Notes: generated by a model from the letters alone, not told the origin. Positions 28,551 through 37,660 are shown, counted from the stretch's first letter. The stretch: 64,000 bases of DNA from Alphaproteobacteria bacterium (GCA_030426465.1 JAUHYK010000017.1:1-64000); one strand, 5' to 3'. Numbers and translations: made by a program.

Positions 28551-29450
28551 TTATTTTTTGAGAATTTCAAGGAGGGTGCGCCCCATAGCCGCCGGGGTTG
28601 GGGAAACCGCGATGCCGGCCGATTTCATGGCTTCGATTTTGGCCGCCGCCGTGTCATCAGCGCCAGAAACCAGCGCACCGGCATGCCCCATGCGCCGTCC
28701 CGGCGGCGCGGTGACGCCCGCGATGAAGCCGACCGTGGGCTTCTTGATCTTGTGGGACGCCAAAAATTTGGCCGCATCTGCTTCCGCTGAGCCGCCGATT
28801 TCACCAATCATGATGATAGAGTGGGTCTCGTCATCGTGAAGGAACATGTCGAGAATTTCGATGAAATCGGTGCCTTTCACCGGATCGCCGCCGATCCCGA
28901 CACAGGTCGACTGCCCCAGGCCCGCCACGGTGGTCTGATGAACCGCTTCATAGGTGAGTGTCCCGGAACGGGAAATGACGCCAACATGGCCTTTGCGGTG
29001 GATGTGACCGGGCATAATCCCGATCTTGCATTCATCCGGAGTAATGACGCCGGGACAATTCGGCCCCACGAGTCGGGTGTTGGAGCCATCGAGCGCTCGC
29101 TTGACCTTGACCATATCGAGAACCGGAATGCCCTCGGTGATGCAAATGGCGAGCGGGATCTCGGCGTCAATCGCCTCGAGGATCGAATCCGCCGCGAAGG
29201 GGGGCGGGACATAGATCACCGTGGCGTCCGCCCCGGTTTTCTCGCGCGCTTCAGCGACCGTGTCGAACACCGGAAGGGTCTTGCCTTTCGCAGGCTCGCC
29301 TGCCTCCCAGACTGAACCGCCTTTACCGGGCGTGACGCCGCCGACCATCTTGGTGCCATAGGCGATGGCCTGTTCAGTGTGGAATGTGCCGGTCTTTCCG
29401 GTCAGGCCCTGACAGATGACCTTGGTGTTCTTGTCGATTAAAATGGACAT
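28551..29450 (-). CDS. sucD: Succinyl-CoA synthetase alpha subunit
   Basis: A 299-residue subunit. N-terminal CoA-binding Rossmann domain ([30 protein letters not shown]) and the phosphohistidine loop [17 protein letters not shown] (His near residue 244). With SucC it converts succinyl-CoA to succinate with nucleotide triphosphate formation. The ATG at 29450 gives the canonical start; the 22-residue longer frame from 29516 is not conserved-looking. It heads the leftward sucA-sucB-lpd operon, but its partner sucC is about 5.3 kb away and a rightward gene stands between them. Confidence 0.97.
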   Translation of the reverse strand: MSILIDKNTKVICQGLTGKTGTFHTEQAIAYGTKMVGGVTPGKGGSVWEAGEPAKGKTLPVFDTVAEAREKTGADATVIYVPPPFAADSILEAIDAEIPLAICITEGIPVLDMVKVKRALDGSNTRLVGPNCPGVITPDECKIGIMPGHIHRKGHVGVISRSGTLTYEAVHQTTVAGLGQSTCVGIGGDPVKGTDFIEILDMFLHDDETHSIIMIGEIGGSAEADAAKFLASHKIKKPTVGFIAGVTAPPGRRMGHAGALVSGADDTAAAKIEAMKSAGIAVSPTPAAMGRTLLEILKK

Positions 29451-29592
29451 TTGAGAAGTTTCTCTTGAGGCGGAAGGAAGTGAGCCTCTAGTAACCAAGG
29501 CCCTGCTGCGCCGCAATGGCCGCCGCCGCTTTTCTACGGAACTTTAGCGCCTGATAGCCCGTTTCCGCATATTCCCTGCAGGCACACACCAG

Positions 29593-30408
29593 ATGCATGA
29601 AAACAAGAATGCGATGCTCGAAGGCGCCATGAGGGCTGGATATGGCGCCCGCGGCTTTGTCTATCTGACGATCGGCATGCTGGCGATCTTCGCTGCCGTG
29701 AATGGCGGCGAGGCAGAAGGCTCTACGGGAGCGCTCAATTATCTCTCGAGACAGCCCTTTGGCGTCGTCCTGGTCGGCGGAGTGGCGCTTGGATTTTTCG
29801 CTTTCGCCCTGTGGCGCTTCACCGATGCGGCGCTTGATCTGGAAGATGAGGGCGATCATGCGCGCGGGGCCGGCTCGCGCATGACAAAAGTTTTCTCCGG
29901 CGCGGCGCATCTCTTTTTATGCGCCACAGCCGTCACCATCATGATCCGCGGCTTCAAGGCCGAAGAGAATTCTGCCGCCAACTGGAGCGCGGCCGTCATG
30001 GGCGCCCCGTTCGGCCGCTGGGCCGTCGCGCTGGCGGGCGTCATCGCGATCGGCGTCGGCCTCTATTTTTTCTTCAAATCCGGCGCGCGGACATATCGCG
30101 ACGACTTGCGTGAGACGACCATTACCAGATGGCTGGCGCCATTCGTCAGATTCGGTCTGGCGGCCCATGGGCTCGTGCTGCTGATCATTGGCGGGATGGT
30201 GACTTACGCGGGCTGGACCACCAATCCTGACCGCGCCGTCGGGTTGGGCGAAGCACTGGCCCTTTTGGAAACACAACCTTTCGGTCGCACTCTGTTGGGT
30301 CTTGCTGGCGCGGGCATGGTCGCCTTCGCCCTCTATTGCTTTGTCCTTGCCGTCTATCGCGCGCCGTTGACCATTACCCGGTCCGACCTTCCCAAGACGA
30401 TCTCGTAA
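29593..30408 (+). CDS. DUF1206 membrane protein
   Basis: A 271-residue protein with six hydrophobic helices arranged as three two-helix repeats. Each repeat starts with a Gly/Arg-rich turn: AGYGARGFVYLTIGML (about 15), SRMTKVFSGAAHLFL (about 98) and VRFGLAAHGLVLLIIGG (about 185). This is the pattern of the DUF1206 family, whose function is unknown. ATG 29593 is used; MLEGAMRAGYG eight residues later is an alternative. It reads right, divergent from sucD, and breaks any co-transcription of sucC with sucD. Confidence 0.85.
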   Translation: MHENKNAMLEGAMRAGYGARGFVYLTIGMLAIFAAVNGGEAEGSTGALNYLSRQPFGVVLVGGVALGFFAFALWRFTDAALDLEDEGDHARGAGSRMTKVFSGAAHLFLCATAVTIMIRGFKAEENSAANWSAAVMGAPFGRWAVALAGVIAIGVGLYFFFKSGARTYRDDLRETTITRWLAPFVRFGLAAHGLVLLIIGGMVTYAGWTTNPDRAVGLGEALALLETQPFGRTLLGLAGAGMVAFALYCFVLAVYRAPLTITRSDLPKTIS

Positions 30409-30523
30409 AAAGCATGTGGAGCAATCGCCACAAAATTGTCACGGAACAGTCTCGCGCGCGCAACATTTCATCGCCAGATAGGCCGCGCTGAAAGCTTACT
30501 TGCTTTGAAGCCCCTCCGACTTG

Positions 30524-30553
30524 AGCCGCGCGGCCTTCCCGCGCGGCTTTTTT
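30524..30553 (+). terminator. Rho-independent terminator
   Basis: GCCGCGCG and CGCGCGGC arms with a seven-base loop, followed by TTTTTTC. It lies 115 bases beyond the DUF1206 stop and just outside the cupin stop. It ends the DUF1206 transcript, or possibly an independent small RNA from the gap in between. Confidence 0.85.
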
Positions 30554-30556
30554 CAT

Positions 30557-30937
30557 TCAGGCGCCAAGATCCGGCAGGTTGGTTTTCGTGCGCTCAGAGA
30601 CATGCTCGCCCGTATTCACCGTGCCGGCGTTTTCGATCAGCATGATCCAGCATTCCTTTTCCGCCACCGGCATATGCTCCACGCCCGCCGGCACTGTGAT
30701 GAAGTCGCCTTCACCCATTTCCACATCGCGATCACGGAAGCGCATGGTGAAGGCGCCCTTGACCACGAAGAAAGCTTCATCGATCCCGTCATGATGGTGC
30801 CATTCAAACGCGCCTTCAATTTTGGCGAGGCGCACTTCCTGACCGTTTACGCGGGCCGCGATATGCGGCGACCATTGCTCATTAATGCGGTCGAACGCGC
30901 GGGGAATATTGATTTTCTGCAAGAGAGCCTCCGACAT
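30557..30937 (-). CDS. Cupin-domain protein
   Basis: A 126-residue single-domain cupin. Motif 1 appears as WHHHDGIDEAFFVVKGAFTMRF (three consecutive histidines then a Glu) and motif 2 as ITVPAGVEHMPVAE, giving a complete 3-His/1-Glu metal site. Substrate unknown; such proteins include dioxygenases and isomerases. The ATG at 30937 (MSEALLQKINIPRAF) is preferred; a longer frame to 31009 overlaps the divergent PRC-barrel promoter. Confidence 0.85.
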   Translation of the reverse strand: MSEALLQKINIPRAFDRINEQWSPHIAARVNGQEVRLAKIEGAFEWHHHDGIDEAFFVVKGAFTMRFRDRDVEMGEGDFITVPAGVEHMPVAEKECWIMLIENAGTVNTGEHVSERTKTNLPDLGA

Positions 30938-31023
30938 GGTGAGACATGAAAGCATAGCGCGTTGCGGAACGAATTCGCCTGTCGCCTGTTGCCTAAACGT
31001 CATCGACAAAAAGGAGAATTACT

Positions 31024-31389
31024 ATGCCGACAGCAGCAGGACACACAACCGCCATTCGCGCCTCGCGCGTCATCGGCACGCCTGTTTATAATACGGCGGG
31101 CGACCAGATCGGTGAAATCGAAGACGTCATGCTCGACAAAACGACGAACAACATCATGTTCGGCGTGGTTGGCTTTGGCGGCTTTCTTGGCATTGGTGAA
31201 AAATATCACCCGATCCCCTGGGCGAGCCTCGATTATCAAAAACAAAAAGGCGGCTACATCGTCCCTTACTCCAAAGAACAGCTTGAACAGGCGCCTTGCG
31301 ATTCCCTGCACGAGCTGACTGAAAATGACGGCCTCGGTTTCCGTGACGCCGCCTATGATTATTACAAGGCCGAGCGTTACTGGGTCTGA
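31024..31389 (+). CDS. PRC-barrel domain protein
   Basis: A 121-residue protein with one PRC-barrel domain. The pattern ASRVIGTPVYNTAGDQIGEIEDVMLDK, followed by VVGFGGFLGIGEKYHPIPW and the closing Y-K-A-E-R-Y-W end, is typical of small stress-related PRC proteins. A strong AAAAAGGAGAA ribosome site precedes the ATG. No signal peptide. Function unknown; the members are often stress or sporulation linked. Confidence 0.88.
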   Translation: MPTAAGHTTAIRASRVIGTPVYNTAGDQIGEIEDVMLDKTTNNIMFGVVGFGGFLGIGEKYHPIPWASLDYQKQKGGYIVPYSKEQLEQAPCDSLHELTENDGLGFRDAAYDYYKAERYWV

Positions 31390-31410
31390 CCCCGAACGCC
31401 GGACAAAAAA

Positions 31411-31448
31411 TTACGCAGCGTCCGATCAGGGCGCTGCGAATTTTATTT
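31411..31448. terminator. Bidirectional terminator of PRC-barrel gene and rlmJ
   Basis: CGCAGCG and CGCTGCG arms at 31414-31420 and 31432-31438. On the plus strand AATTTTATTT follows; on the minus strand TAATTTTTTG follows. The rlmJ stop codon (31426-31428) lies in the loop, so the coding sequence ends inside its own terminator. Confidence 0.8.
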
Positions 31449-32280
31449 CAAAACGGGGCTCGCCCTGGGACAGCCTTTCAGCAAGGGCCGGCATGAGGAT
31501 TTCAAGATCATCCCCCAGCTTCCAGGGCGGATTGATCACCACGACGCCTGATCCCGCGAGACCGCCATCGGGCCGGGGTTTTCGAACATTCAACGTGACC
31601 CAGAGATGTTTCGTCGGCGTCGCCCGGACAGCATCAAGAATGCGGCGGTCGAGCCCGTCGCCCGTCACCGGAAACCACAACAGAAAGACGCCGGTCGCAA
31701 ATCGTCTCATCCCTTCGGTGAGCATGCGCAGCGCGTGCTCGCCCTCATTGGTTTTTTCATAAGGCGGGTCGACGAGGATCAGCCCGCGCCGCTCCGGCGG
31801 GGGCAACTGGCTTTTGACAAACATCAGCGCATCAAGCCGGCTCACCCCCGTTCGCCGATCCGGCGCATAGGCCGCCATCAATGTCTCATAATCAACGGGA
31901 TGCAGCTCGTTCAGACGCAAGCGGTCAACGGGACGCAGTAATAGCCGCGCAATCTCCGGCGAGCCGGGATAGCGATCCAAGGCGCCATCATCATTCACCG
32001 CGGCCACGCAGTTGCGCCAGGGCGCGATCAAACGCTCAACGTCGTCAGGTAACGGCACAGGCGCGCCGTCCATGGAAAAAAGCCGACCCGCGCCCTCGCG
32101 CCACTCAAAAGTTTTTTCCGCTTCAACGCCGCCAAGATCATATGAACCGATCCCGCCGTGGGCGTCGAAAAACCGGAAAGGGGCGTCCTTTTGTTTCAGA
32201 TGCTCAATGACGCGCGCCAGCACGATATGTTTGAGAACATCAGCGTGATTGCCAGCGTGATAAGCGTGACGGTAATTCAT
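31426..32280 (-). CDS. rlmJ: 23S rRNA (adenine2030-N6)-methyltransferase
   Basis: A 284-residue RlmJ. The family-specific start MNYRHAYHAGNHADVLKHIV, the DPPYE catalytic motif (LVDPPYEKTNEGEHA, about 165) and GSGVVVINPPWKL near the end are all visible. It methylates A2030 of 23S rRNA. Its ATG directly follows the stop of the upstream methyltransferase gene (TAAATG), so the thioesterase, methyltransferase and rlmJ genes form one coupled transcript. Confidence 0.95.
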   Translation of the reverse strand: MNYRHAYHAGNHADVLKHIVLARVIEHLKQKDAPFRFFDAHGGIGSYDLGGVEAEKTFEWREGAGRLFSMDGAPVPLPDDVERLIAPWRNCVAAVNDDGALDRYPGSPEIARLLLRPVDRLRLNELHPVDYETLMAAYAPDRRTGVSRLDALMFVKSQLPPPERRGLILVDPPYEKTNEGEHALRMLTEGMRRFATGVFLLWFPVTGDGLDRRILDAVRATPTKHLWVTLNVRKPRPDGGLAGSGVVVINPPWKLGDDLEILMPALAERLSQGEPRFEIKFAAP

Positions 32281-33078
32281 TTAACGCCTGCGCAGGACGG
32301 CCAGAGACTGACCGACGCCGCTTTCCGAACGGGGAACGATGCGCGCAATCTCGAAGACGCCGGAGGCGAGCCCTTCCAGATGCGCGCGGGTCTGGAACGT
32401 TGAAATCAGGTTCGACCCCTCGGCCATGTCGTTCAGAACATAATAGCCGCGTTCGCTGATCGCCTTGCGCGCAATCTCCGTGTCGGGAAATCCCGGCTGG
32501 GTCTCCTCGTGAAAACTCAACAGCGCCAGCCCGCCGGGACGGATCACCCGCGCATATTCACTGAGCCAGTCGCGCTGGGTCGCCTCGCGCAAATGGGTGA
32601 ACACCGACAGCGCATAGACAATATCAAAATGCCCGTCCGCAAAATCGAGCGGCGGCGTCAGCCCGTTGCGCAAATATCGGCCCGGCAGATTGGCGGCGCA
32701 CCAGCTCAACAAGGCGTCATTATAATCAACACCGAACAGATCGGCGTCGGTCATGCGCGGCAGATGGCGAATGACGCGGCCCGCGCCGCAACCGAAATCA
32801 AGAATGCGTTTCGCCTCGCCCAAGCCGAGCCCCGCAGCGGCGGCATGGTCGTCAAGCGCCTTCGCCGTCGCCTCCCCCGTTTTCAGGAACGCTTTCCAAT
32901 CTGCGTAAGCGACCGTGAGCGCCATCAGGTTCAAGGGCGGTATGGGAACGCCATGGTCATCGGTCGCGGGCGGCGCCTCGCGCCCGCGGGCAAGCCGCCA
33001 TTCAACGGCGCGAAAATAAAGCTGGATCAGCCCCATGCGATAAAGCGCGCCGCGCAGGGCGTTTTTCAGCGCCGACAT
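32281..33078 (-). CDS. SAM-dependent methyltransferase
   Basis: A 265-residue class I methyltransferase with motif I LDFGCGAGRVIRHLP (about 93-107), acidic motif II VDYND, and FDIVYALSVFTHL as motif IV. Substrate unknown. No signal peptide; the N-terminal region (about 1-45) is basic. Its ATG overlaps the thioesterase stop by one base (TGATG) and its stop touches the rlmJ start. Confidence 0.85.
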   Translation of the reverse strand: MSALKNALRGALYRMGLIQLYFRAVEWRLARGREAPPATDDHGVPIPPLNLMALTVAYADWKAFLKTGEATAKALDDHAAAAGLGLGEAKRILDFGCGAGRVIRHLPRMTDADLFGVDYNDALLSWCAANLPGRYLRNGLTPPLDFADGHFDIVYALSVFTHLREATQRDWLSEYARVIRPGGLALLSFHEETQPGFPDTEIARKAISERGYYVLNDMAEGSNLISTFQTRAHLEGLASGVFEIARIVPRSESGVGQSLAVLRRR

Positions 33079-33521
33079 CAGCCCGCGCGCCCTGACGTTT
33101 TCATCTCCGGCGGCGTCTTTTCAAAATCCAGAACCCGCGCAATGAAATCATCCGGCAAAGATGTTTTCGCCTGTGTATCGCGGTCAGCATGGACATAAAT
33201 CAGCTTGCCGGTCGTCAACAGATCATCGCCGCGAAAGATCGCCGCTTCAATGGTCATGGATGTCTCGCCCAACCGCGCGCAACGCGCGCAGATGTCGAGC
33301 ATCTCATCGAACCGCGCCGAAGATCTGTAATCGGCCTCCGCATGGACGGTGAAAAAATCCATGGTCTTGTCGCCCTGCAGCCCAATGGCGCGCAGCCACT
33401 CCGTCATCGCAACGTCGAAATAGAGAAAATAATTGACGTTGAAGACGATGCCCTGCGCGTCGCATTCGGCCCAGCGCACGCGAAGGGGATGAAGGAGGGT
33501 GAAGGATGCTTTCTCGGCCAT
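33078..33521 (-). CDS. Hotdog thioesterase (YbgC/FadM type)
   Basis: A 147-residue 4HBT hotdog protein. The active-site stretch VRWAECDAQGIVFNVNYFLYFDVA (about 15-38) carries the conserved Asp of the family. It probably hydrolyses acyl-CoA thioesters; chain preference cannot be read. It is the first gene of a three-gene leftward transcript with the methyltransferase and rlmJ. Confidence 0.88.
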   Translation of the reverse strand: MAEKASFTLLHPLRVRWAECDAQGIVFNVNYFLYFDVAMTEWLRAIGLQGDKTMDFFTVHAEADYRSSARFDEMLDICARCARLGETSMTIEAAIFRGDDLLTTGKLIYVHADRDTQAKTSLPDDFIARVLDFEKTPPEMKTSGRAG

Positions 33522-34083
33522 AGTGTTTTGTTGGCCTCAGCCTCGTCTTTTGTAAAGCGGCGCGTGCGCCATTTTTACCCCGCATGTTTTCTGGCCTGCA
33601 GCCGAATTTGGCGCCATTTGATATTTTCTGCTCGTCATCTTTGATCATCCGGATGTCACTCGCTCACGGCCTGGCCGCCCTGGGCTCGCGATCCGGGCGC
33701 CGTGGGTTGACGAACGAAGCGCTAGCCCTCACCGATCACGGCATGGGAAGGCGGACAGCGCTGCGATGTGAAATATAATCCCGTTCCGGAACCCGTGGAT
33801 AACTATTCACCAAACCTCAAAAAACCGGCCTTTTTCGCCTGTGAGGGGTGTTTTTCGCGTTTTTGGGGTGGCGCTATTGCCACAAATGTGACGGCGCCTC
33901 CCCACGCTTTAAGCGTGGGGTCCACACTCCAATCAGCGCAATTATTCTGGGCGCCACGCTCTAGCCGTGGCGAGTCGCAGAAAAGTTTACGCAAAAAATT
34001 TCCCGCTCGCGACATCTATTGACGCCCCTGCCCCAATCGACGGGTTGGGGTAAGGATGGAAATTCCTGGCAACTTGAAACTCG
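33522..34083. other. Gene-free region beside the Shedu-like gene, about 560 bp
   Basis: No convincing gene is present. The left half (33522-33780) has normal GC. The right half becomes AT-richer and carries three strong stem-loops (listed separately), the palindrome GTTCCGGAAC at 33783 and several T/A-rich tracts. It looks like the flank of an acquired segment that also contains the Shedu-like gene. Confidence 0.6.
33900..34050. repeat. Cluster of three stem-loops (REP-like)
   Basis: Three hairpins occur within 150 bases. CCCCACGC/GCGTGGGG is at 33900-33920. CGCCACG/CGTGGCG is at 33952-33972, extended by an outer CTG/CAG. CCCCAA/TTGGGG is at 34031-34050. None has a proper U-run on either strand, so simple termination is unlikely. 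The pattern resembles REP/BIME-like or transposon-end palindromes. They lie directly downstream of the acquired-looking Shedu gene. Confidence 0.65.
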
Positions 34084-34770
34084 CTACAGGCTAAATTTTT
34101 CGTCAAACTTTTTCTGACGCAAGTTATGGATAATTGCCGTCATTTCATCTCGCGTTTGGCCCCGGAAAATCCCAAATGCAATCTGCTCCAAAAAGCGATC
34201 ATAACTCATTACAGTTATGTGCTTATCGTGCCATAGGCTTTGTCGAACAGTATTGTACTTGTCAGGAAAGTTTGTTCTTCGACCAATTATTATTTTGCCG
34301 CTGCTTCGAGGATGAATACTCTCCAAGCCAAGGCCGTCCAGCTTTTTCGGATTCCGGGCGTAAGTTATGTTGTTAGTAAGCCAGTTTCGCCAGTCTTCTA
34401 TTTGCGATACCGCGGTGCGCAGTTTAGCGCTTTGCTCTCCATTTTTGAGAAACGGTGTTGCGGTTGGACTTTCAATCTCAACCAATTCCCAAAAGAGCCC
34501 CCCAGAACTTCCACTTGCAATGAGAAAGTCCGGGATAAATTCGCTACCTAATCGCTTCTGAGGAAATACCCAAGTCCCGTGGCCGGTCCGTTGAGTTCCT
34601 AACCACAACCTAGGCCGAGCCTCCAAAAGCTTTTGTATTGGTCGTTCGTCAGGTGCCTCGTCTACCAGTTTTAAAAGGTCTAGAAGATCATCTCGTGTTG
34701 GATCATTAACCCCAGGATCCCAAATATTACATTCGTCCCATTCTTCATAAAACTGGTCAGATATGATCAT
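34084..34770 (-). CDS. Shedu-type (DUF4263) anti-phage nuclease
   Basis: A 228-residue protein matching the SduA C-terminal/DUF4263 pattern. It has a helical lead-in (RPIQKLLEARPRLWLG, 43-58), then LGSEFIPDFLIASG with D81, then WELVEIESPTATPF with E98-x-E100, then QIEDWRNWL (Q123) and IIIGRR (160-165). These form a PD-(D/E)xK nuclease core in which the usual Lys is Glu. Family members defend against phages as single-gene systems. It starts 2 bases after the sucC stop, and its AT-rich composition (roughly 40 percent GC where I counted) contrasts with its neighbours. It is probably horizontally acquired and expressed from the sucC transcript. Confidence 0.82.
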   Translation of the reverse strand: MIISDQFYEEWDECNIWDPGVNDPTRDDLLDLLKLVDEAPDERPIQKLLEARPRLWLGTQRTGHGTWVFPQKRLGSEFIPDFLIASGSSGGLFWELVEIESPTATPFLKNGEQSAKLRTAVSQIEDWRNWLTNNITYARNPKKLDGLGLESIHPRSSGKIIIGRRTNFPDKYNTVRQSLWHDKHITVMSYDRFLEQIAFGIFRGQTRDEMTAIIHNLRQKKFDEKFSL

Positions 34771-34772
34771 AC

Positions 34773-35966
34773 CTACCCCTGAACGGCTGCAACCACCTTC
34801 TGCGCTGCGTCTTCGAGATCATCGGCGGGCGTAATCTTCAGGCCGGAATTGGCGAGGATTTCCTTGCCCTTCTCCACATTTGTGCCTTCAAGGCGCACGA
34901 CCAGCGGATCTTCGAGGCCGACTTCCTTCACCGCCGCGACAATGCCTTCGGCGATGATGTCGCATTTCATGATGCCGCCGAAAATATTGACGAGAATGCC
35001 TTTAACGCCGGGATCGGTGGTGATGATCTTGAACGCCTCAGTGACTTTTTCTTTCGTCGCGCCGCCGCCCACATCGAGGAAGTTCGCAGGCTCCGCGCCA
35101 TAATGCTTGATGATGTCCATGGTCGACATGGCGAGGCCCGCGCCGTTGACCATGCAGCCGATATTGCCGTCGAGCTTCACATAGGAAAGATCGTATTCCG
35201 ACGCTTTCAACTCCATCGGGTCTTCTTCGGTCTCGTCGCGCAAGGCCAGAATATCTTCATGACGGAACAGCGCGTTCGGATCAAAGCCGACCTTGGCGTC
35301 AAGCACCAGAAGATCGCCGCCCTTGGTGACGATCAGCGGGTTGATCTCCAGCATCGACATGTCTTTTTCAGTGAACGCTTTGTAGAGGATCGGGATCAGC
35401 TTGCCGCATTGTTTCGCCGCCGCGCCGGAAAGGCCCAGCGCCTGCGCGATGCGCCGCCCGTGATGGGGCATGCAGCCGGTCGCCGGATCGATCCGCACCG
35501 TGACGATTTTCTCCGGCGTTTCCTCGGCCACTTCCTCGATATTCATGCCGCCCTCGGTGGAGGCGATGAAGGCGATGCGGCCCGTGCCGCGATCGACCAG
35601 CGCGGAAAGATAAAGCTCGGTCTCGATGTCGGAGCCGTTTTCGATATAGATCGTGTTGACCTGCTTGCCCGTCTCGCCGGTCTGTTTCGTCACCAGCGTC
35701 GCGCCGAGCATTTCCTTGGTGAAGGTCGCGGCCTCAGCCGGGGATTTGGCGAGGCGCACACCGCCAGCCTCGCCTGCGGAGGCTTCCTTGAACTTGCCCT
35801 TGCCGCGCCCGCCGGCGTGAATCTGGGCTTTCACCACATAAAGCGGTCCGGGGAGCTCCTTCGCGGCGGCCTCGGCCTGACCCGCATCGGTCACCACCCG
35901 GCCCTCGGACACCGGCGCGCCATAGGACTTAAGGACTTGTTTCGCCTGGAATTCGTGGATGTTCAT
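34773..35966 (-). CDS. sucC: Succinyl-CoA synthetase beta subunit
   Basis: A 397-residue ATP-grasp subunit. Start [20 protein letters not shown] and the segments [40 protein letters not shown] and [10 protein letters not shown] are all canonical. It works with SucD, encoded 5.3 kb downstream. Instead of sucD, the Shedu-like gene follows directly. The ATG at 35966 is the conserved family start. Confidence 0.97.
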   Translation of the reverse strand: MNIHEFQAKQVLKSYGAPVSEGRVVTDAGQAEAAAKELPGPLYVVKAQIHAGGRGKGKFKEASAGEAGGVRLAKSPAEAATFTKEMLGATLVTKQTGETGKQVNTIYIENGSDIETELYLSALVDRGTGRIAFIASTEGGMNIEEVAEETPEKIVTVRIDPATGCMPHHGRRIAQALGLSGAAAKQCGKLIPILYKAFTEKDMSMLEINPLIVTKGGDLLVLDAKVGFDPNALFRHEDILALRDETEEDPMELKASEYDLSYVKLDGNIGCMVNGAGLAMSTMDIIKHYGAEPANFLDVGGGATKEKVTEAFKIITTDPGVKGILVNIFGGIMKCDIIAEGIVAAVKEVGLEDPLVVRLEGTNVEKGKEILANSGLKITPADDLEDAAQKVVAAVQG

Positions 35967-36045
35967 GGGATCGCGGGCTCCGTTGGGAAAGTTTGCAAGG
36001 TCACGGGCTTTATAACCGCGCCGCCCGCCATGACAACAAGGGAGC

Positions 36046-36723
36046 CTAAAGGGCTTCGCGAATTTCCAGAAGAGAGCGCCGCTGACCGCCCGCCTCGTCG
36101 AAATTCTCCGGCGCGAGCCATGCGTCGAAGGCGGCCTTAACGCGCGGCCATTCCCCGTCGATGATCGAATACCAGGCGGTGTCGCGGTTTTTACCCTTCA
36201 CCACCTGATCCTGACGAAAGACGCCCTCGAACGAAAAACCGAGCCGGAGCGCCGCGCGCTTAGAGGCTTCATTGGCGTTGTCGCATTTCCATTCATAACG
36301 GCGATAGCCGAGATCGTCGAAGAGATGGCGCGCCATCAAATACATGGCCTCGGTCGCGGCTGGCGTTCGTTGCAGCTTTTTTGAGAAAACAACACAGCCC
36401 ACTTCCGCCGAACCGGCTTCCGGACGGATGCGCATATAGCTCGCCATGCCGAGCGGCGCGCCGGTTTGGGCGTCGCGGAAAAGATAGGTTATCCAGTTCT
36501 GCTGTGCGCCGACGAGCCCCATGACCTCTGCAAACTGCGCCGCGCTTTCAAACGGCCCAATGGCGATATAGGTCCACAAATCGTCATTGGCAGGGCCGCC
36601 GATGGCGGAGAACAGATCTTCGCCGCAATCGGGAAACTGCGCCGGCTCAACGCAAACAAACCGCCCCCGGACCGTTTTCAGTTCCGGCGCGGCGCGCATT
36701 TTCCAATTGGACAGATCACTCAA
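36046..36723 (-). CDS. GNAT-family acetyltransferase
   Basis: A 225-residue GNAT protein of the RimJ/RimL-like type with a long N-terminal extension. Core: [65 protein letters not shown]. The acetyl-CoA loop is RTPAATEA and the typical NxxS is present. Substrate unknown. It shares its left side with the sucC promoter region. Confidence 0.85.
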   Translation of the reverse strand: MSDLSNWKMRAAPELKTVRGRFVCVEPAQFPDCGEDLFSAIGGPANDDLWTYIAIGPFESAAQFAEVMGLVGAQQNWITYLFRDAQTGAPLGMASYMRIRPEAGSAEVGCVVFSKKLQRTPAATEAMYLMARHLFDDLGYRRYEWKCDNANEASKRAALRLGFSFEGVFRQDQVVKGKNRDTAWYSIIDGEWPRVKAAFDAWLAPENFDEAGGQRRSLLEIREAL

Positions 36724-36782
36724 TGCTCAACTCCCTTGCCGGGCATTGAGAACAATGGCCGTTCGAAATCAAGCATGAAAAA

Positions 36783-36813
36783 CGGGCCGTCCTTGAAAAC
36801 AAGGAACGGCCCG
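36783..36813 (-). terminator. Terminator after ompW-like gene
   Basis: CGGGCCGTTCCTTG pairs with CAAGGACGGCCCG (one bulge) around a short loop. On the minus strand TTTTTC follows. It lies 26 bases after the stop of the OmpW-type gene. Confidence 0.82.
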
Positions 36814-36838
36814 AGAGTGGAGGGATCGAAAATTCAGG

Positions 36839-37489
36839 TTAGAAACGCATACCGACGCCGATGCCGAAGACAAACGGATCAATGTCGACATCGACCGTGT
36901 TGACCAGCGCCCCGGTGGTCAGGGTCGCCGTGGTGTCAATGTCGATATATTTGACGTCGGCGTTCAGAAAGACACGGTCTGAAATCGGAATATCGAAACC
37001 GACCTGCGCCGCCCAGCCGAAGCTGTCATCCATGGAGACCGTTGTCGCGCCAATCGCATCGGTGAGCGAGGTCTTGGCGTCTTCGGAGTAGAAGATCGTC
37101 CAGTTGACGCCGACGCCCACATAGGGACGGAACGCGCCATCCGGCATAAAATGATATTGCAGCGTCAATGTCGGCGGCAGGACCATGGCGTCAGCAATTT
37201 CGCCGAGACCGGCCAGCGCGCCCTCGCCGGAAACATCATGAGGGCTCGTCGCAAGGATAAGCTCGGCGCCGATATTGTCCGTGAGGAAATAGGTGAAATC
37301 GAGTTCCGGCACGATGGCGTCATCAACGGAAACGGTGGCGGTCGGGAAGGTCGGAAGCACAGCTCCCGAATCTTCATTCGGCGCGACCATGATGCCGCGC
37401 AGACGGACGAGCAGATCGCCCTGTTCAGCGGCGGCGGGGGCCGAGATTGCAGAAAGAATAGCGGCGGCGGAAAGGAGAGTAGTGCGCAT
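36839..37489 (-). CDS. ompW: OmpW-family outer membrane protein
   Basis: A 216-residue OmpW/AlkL-type eight-stranded barrel. Signal peptide MRTTLLSAAAILSAISAPAAA, then GDLLVRLRGIMVAPNEDSG, a first strand characteristic of OmpW. LTLQYHFMPDGAFRPYVGVGVNWTIFYSED and the final FVFGIGVGMRF (terminal Phe) also fit. These proteins let small hydrophobic molecules cross the outer membrane. The ATG at 37489 has an AGGGGC ribosome site 6 bases away; the longer frame to 37597 is not needed. Confidence 0.93.
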   Translation of the reverse strand: MRTTLLSAAAILSAISAPAAAEQGDLLVRLRGIMVAPNEDSGAVLPTFPTATVSVDDAIVPELDFTYFLTDNIGAELILATSPHDVSGEGALAGLGEIADAMVLPPTLTLQYHFMPDGAFRPYVGVGVNWTIFYSEDAKTSLTDAIGATTVSMDDSFGWAAQVGFDIPISDRVFLNADVKYIDIDTTATLTTGALVNTVDVDIDPFVFGIGVGMRF

Positions 37490-37660
37490 TTGAATGCCCC
37501 TCTTGATTAACTTCGTCCGGACATTGCGCTTCGCATTCCAAAAGAAATTGATCTGCGTCAGGAGTGAGTGCACAGAATGTCGCAACCAAGTGTTCATACT
37601 TATCGACCTGGCGGCGATAGCTCCGCATAATACGCAAAACTACGTAGATGGAGGACAGGA

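Noticed and set aside
33304-33648. 114-codon frame opposite the hairpin region
   Set aside because: It is another frame of the thioesterase gene plus non-coding sequence, with no codon bias or ribosome site.
35103-36140. 345-codon open frame opposite sucC
   Set aside because: Antisense of the conserved sucC sequence; His/Arg-rich composition, no ribosome site.
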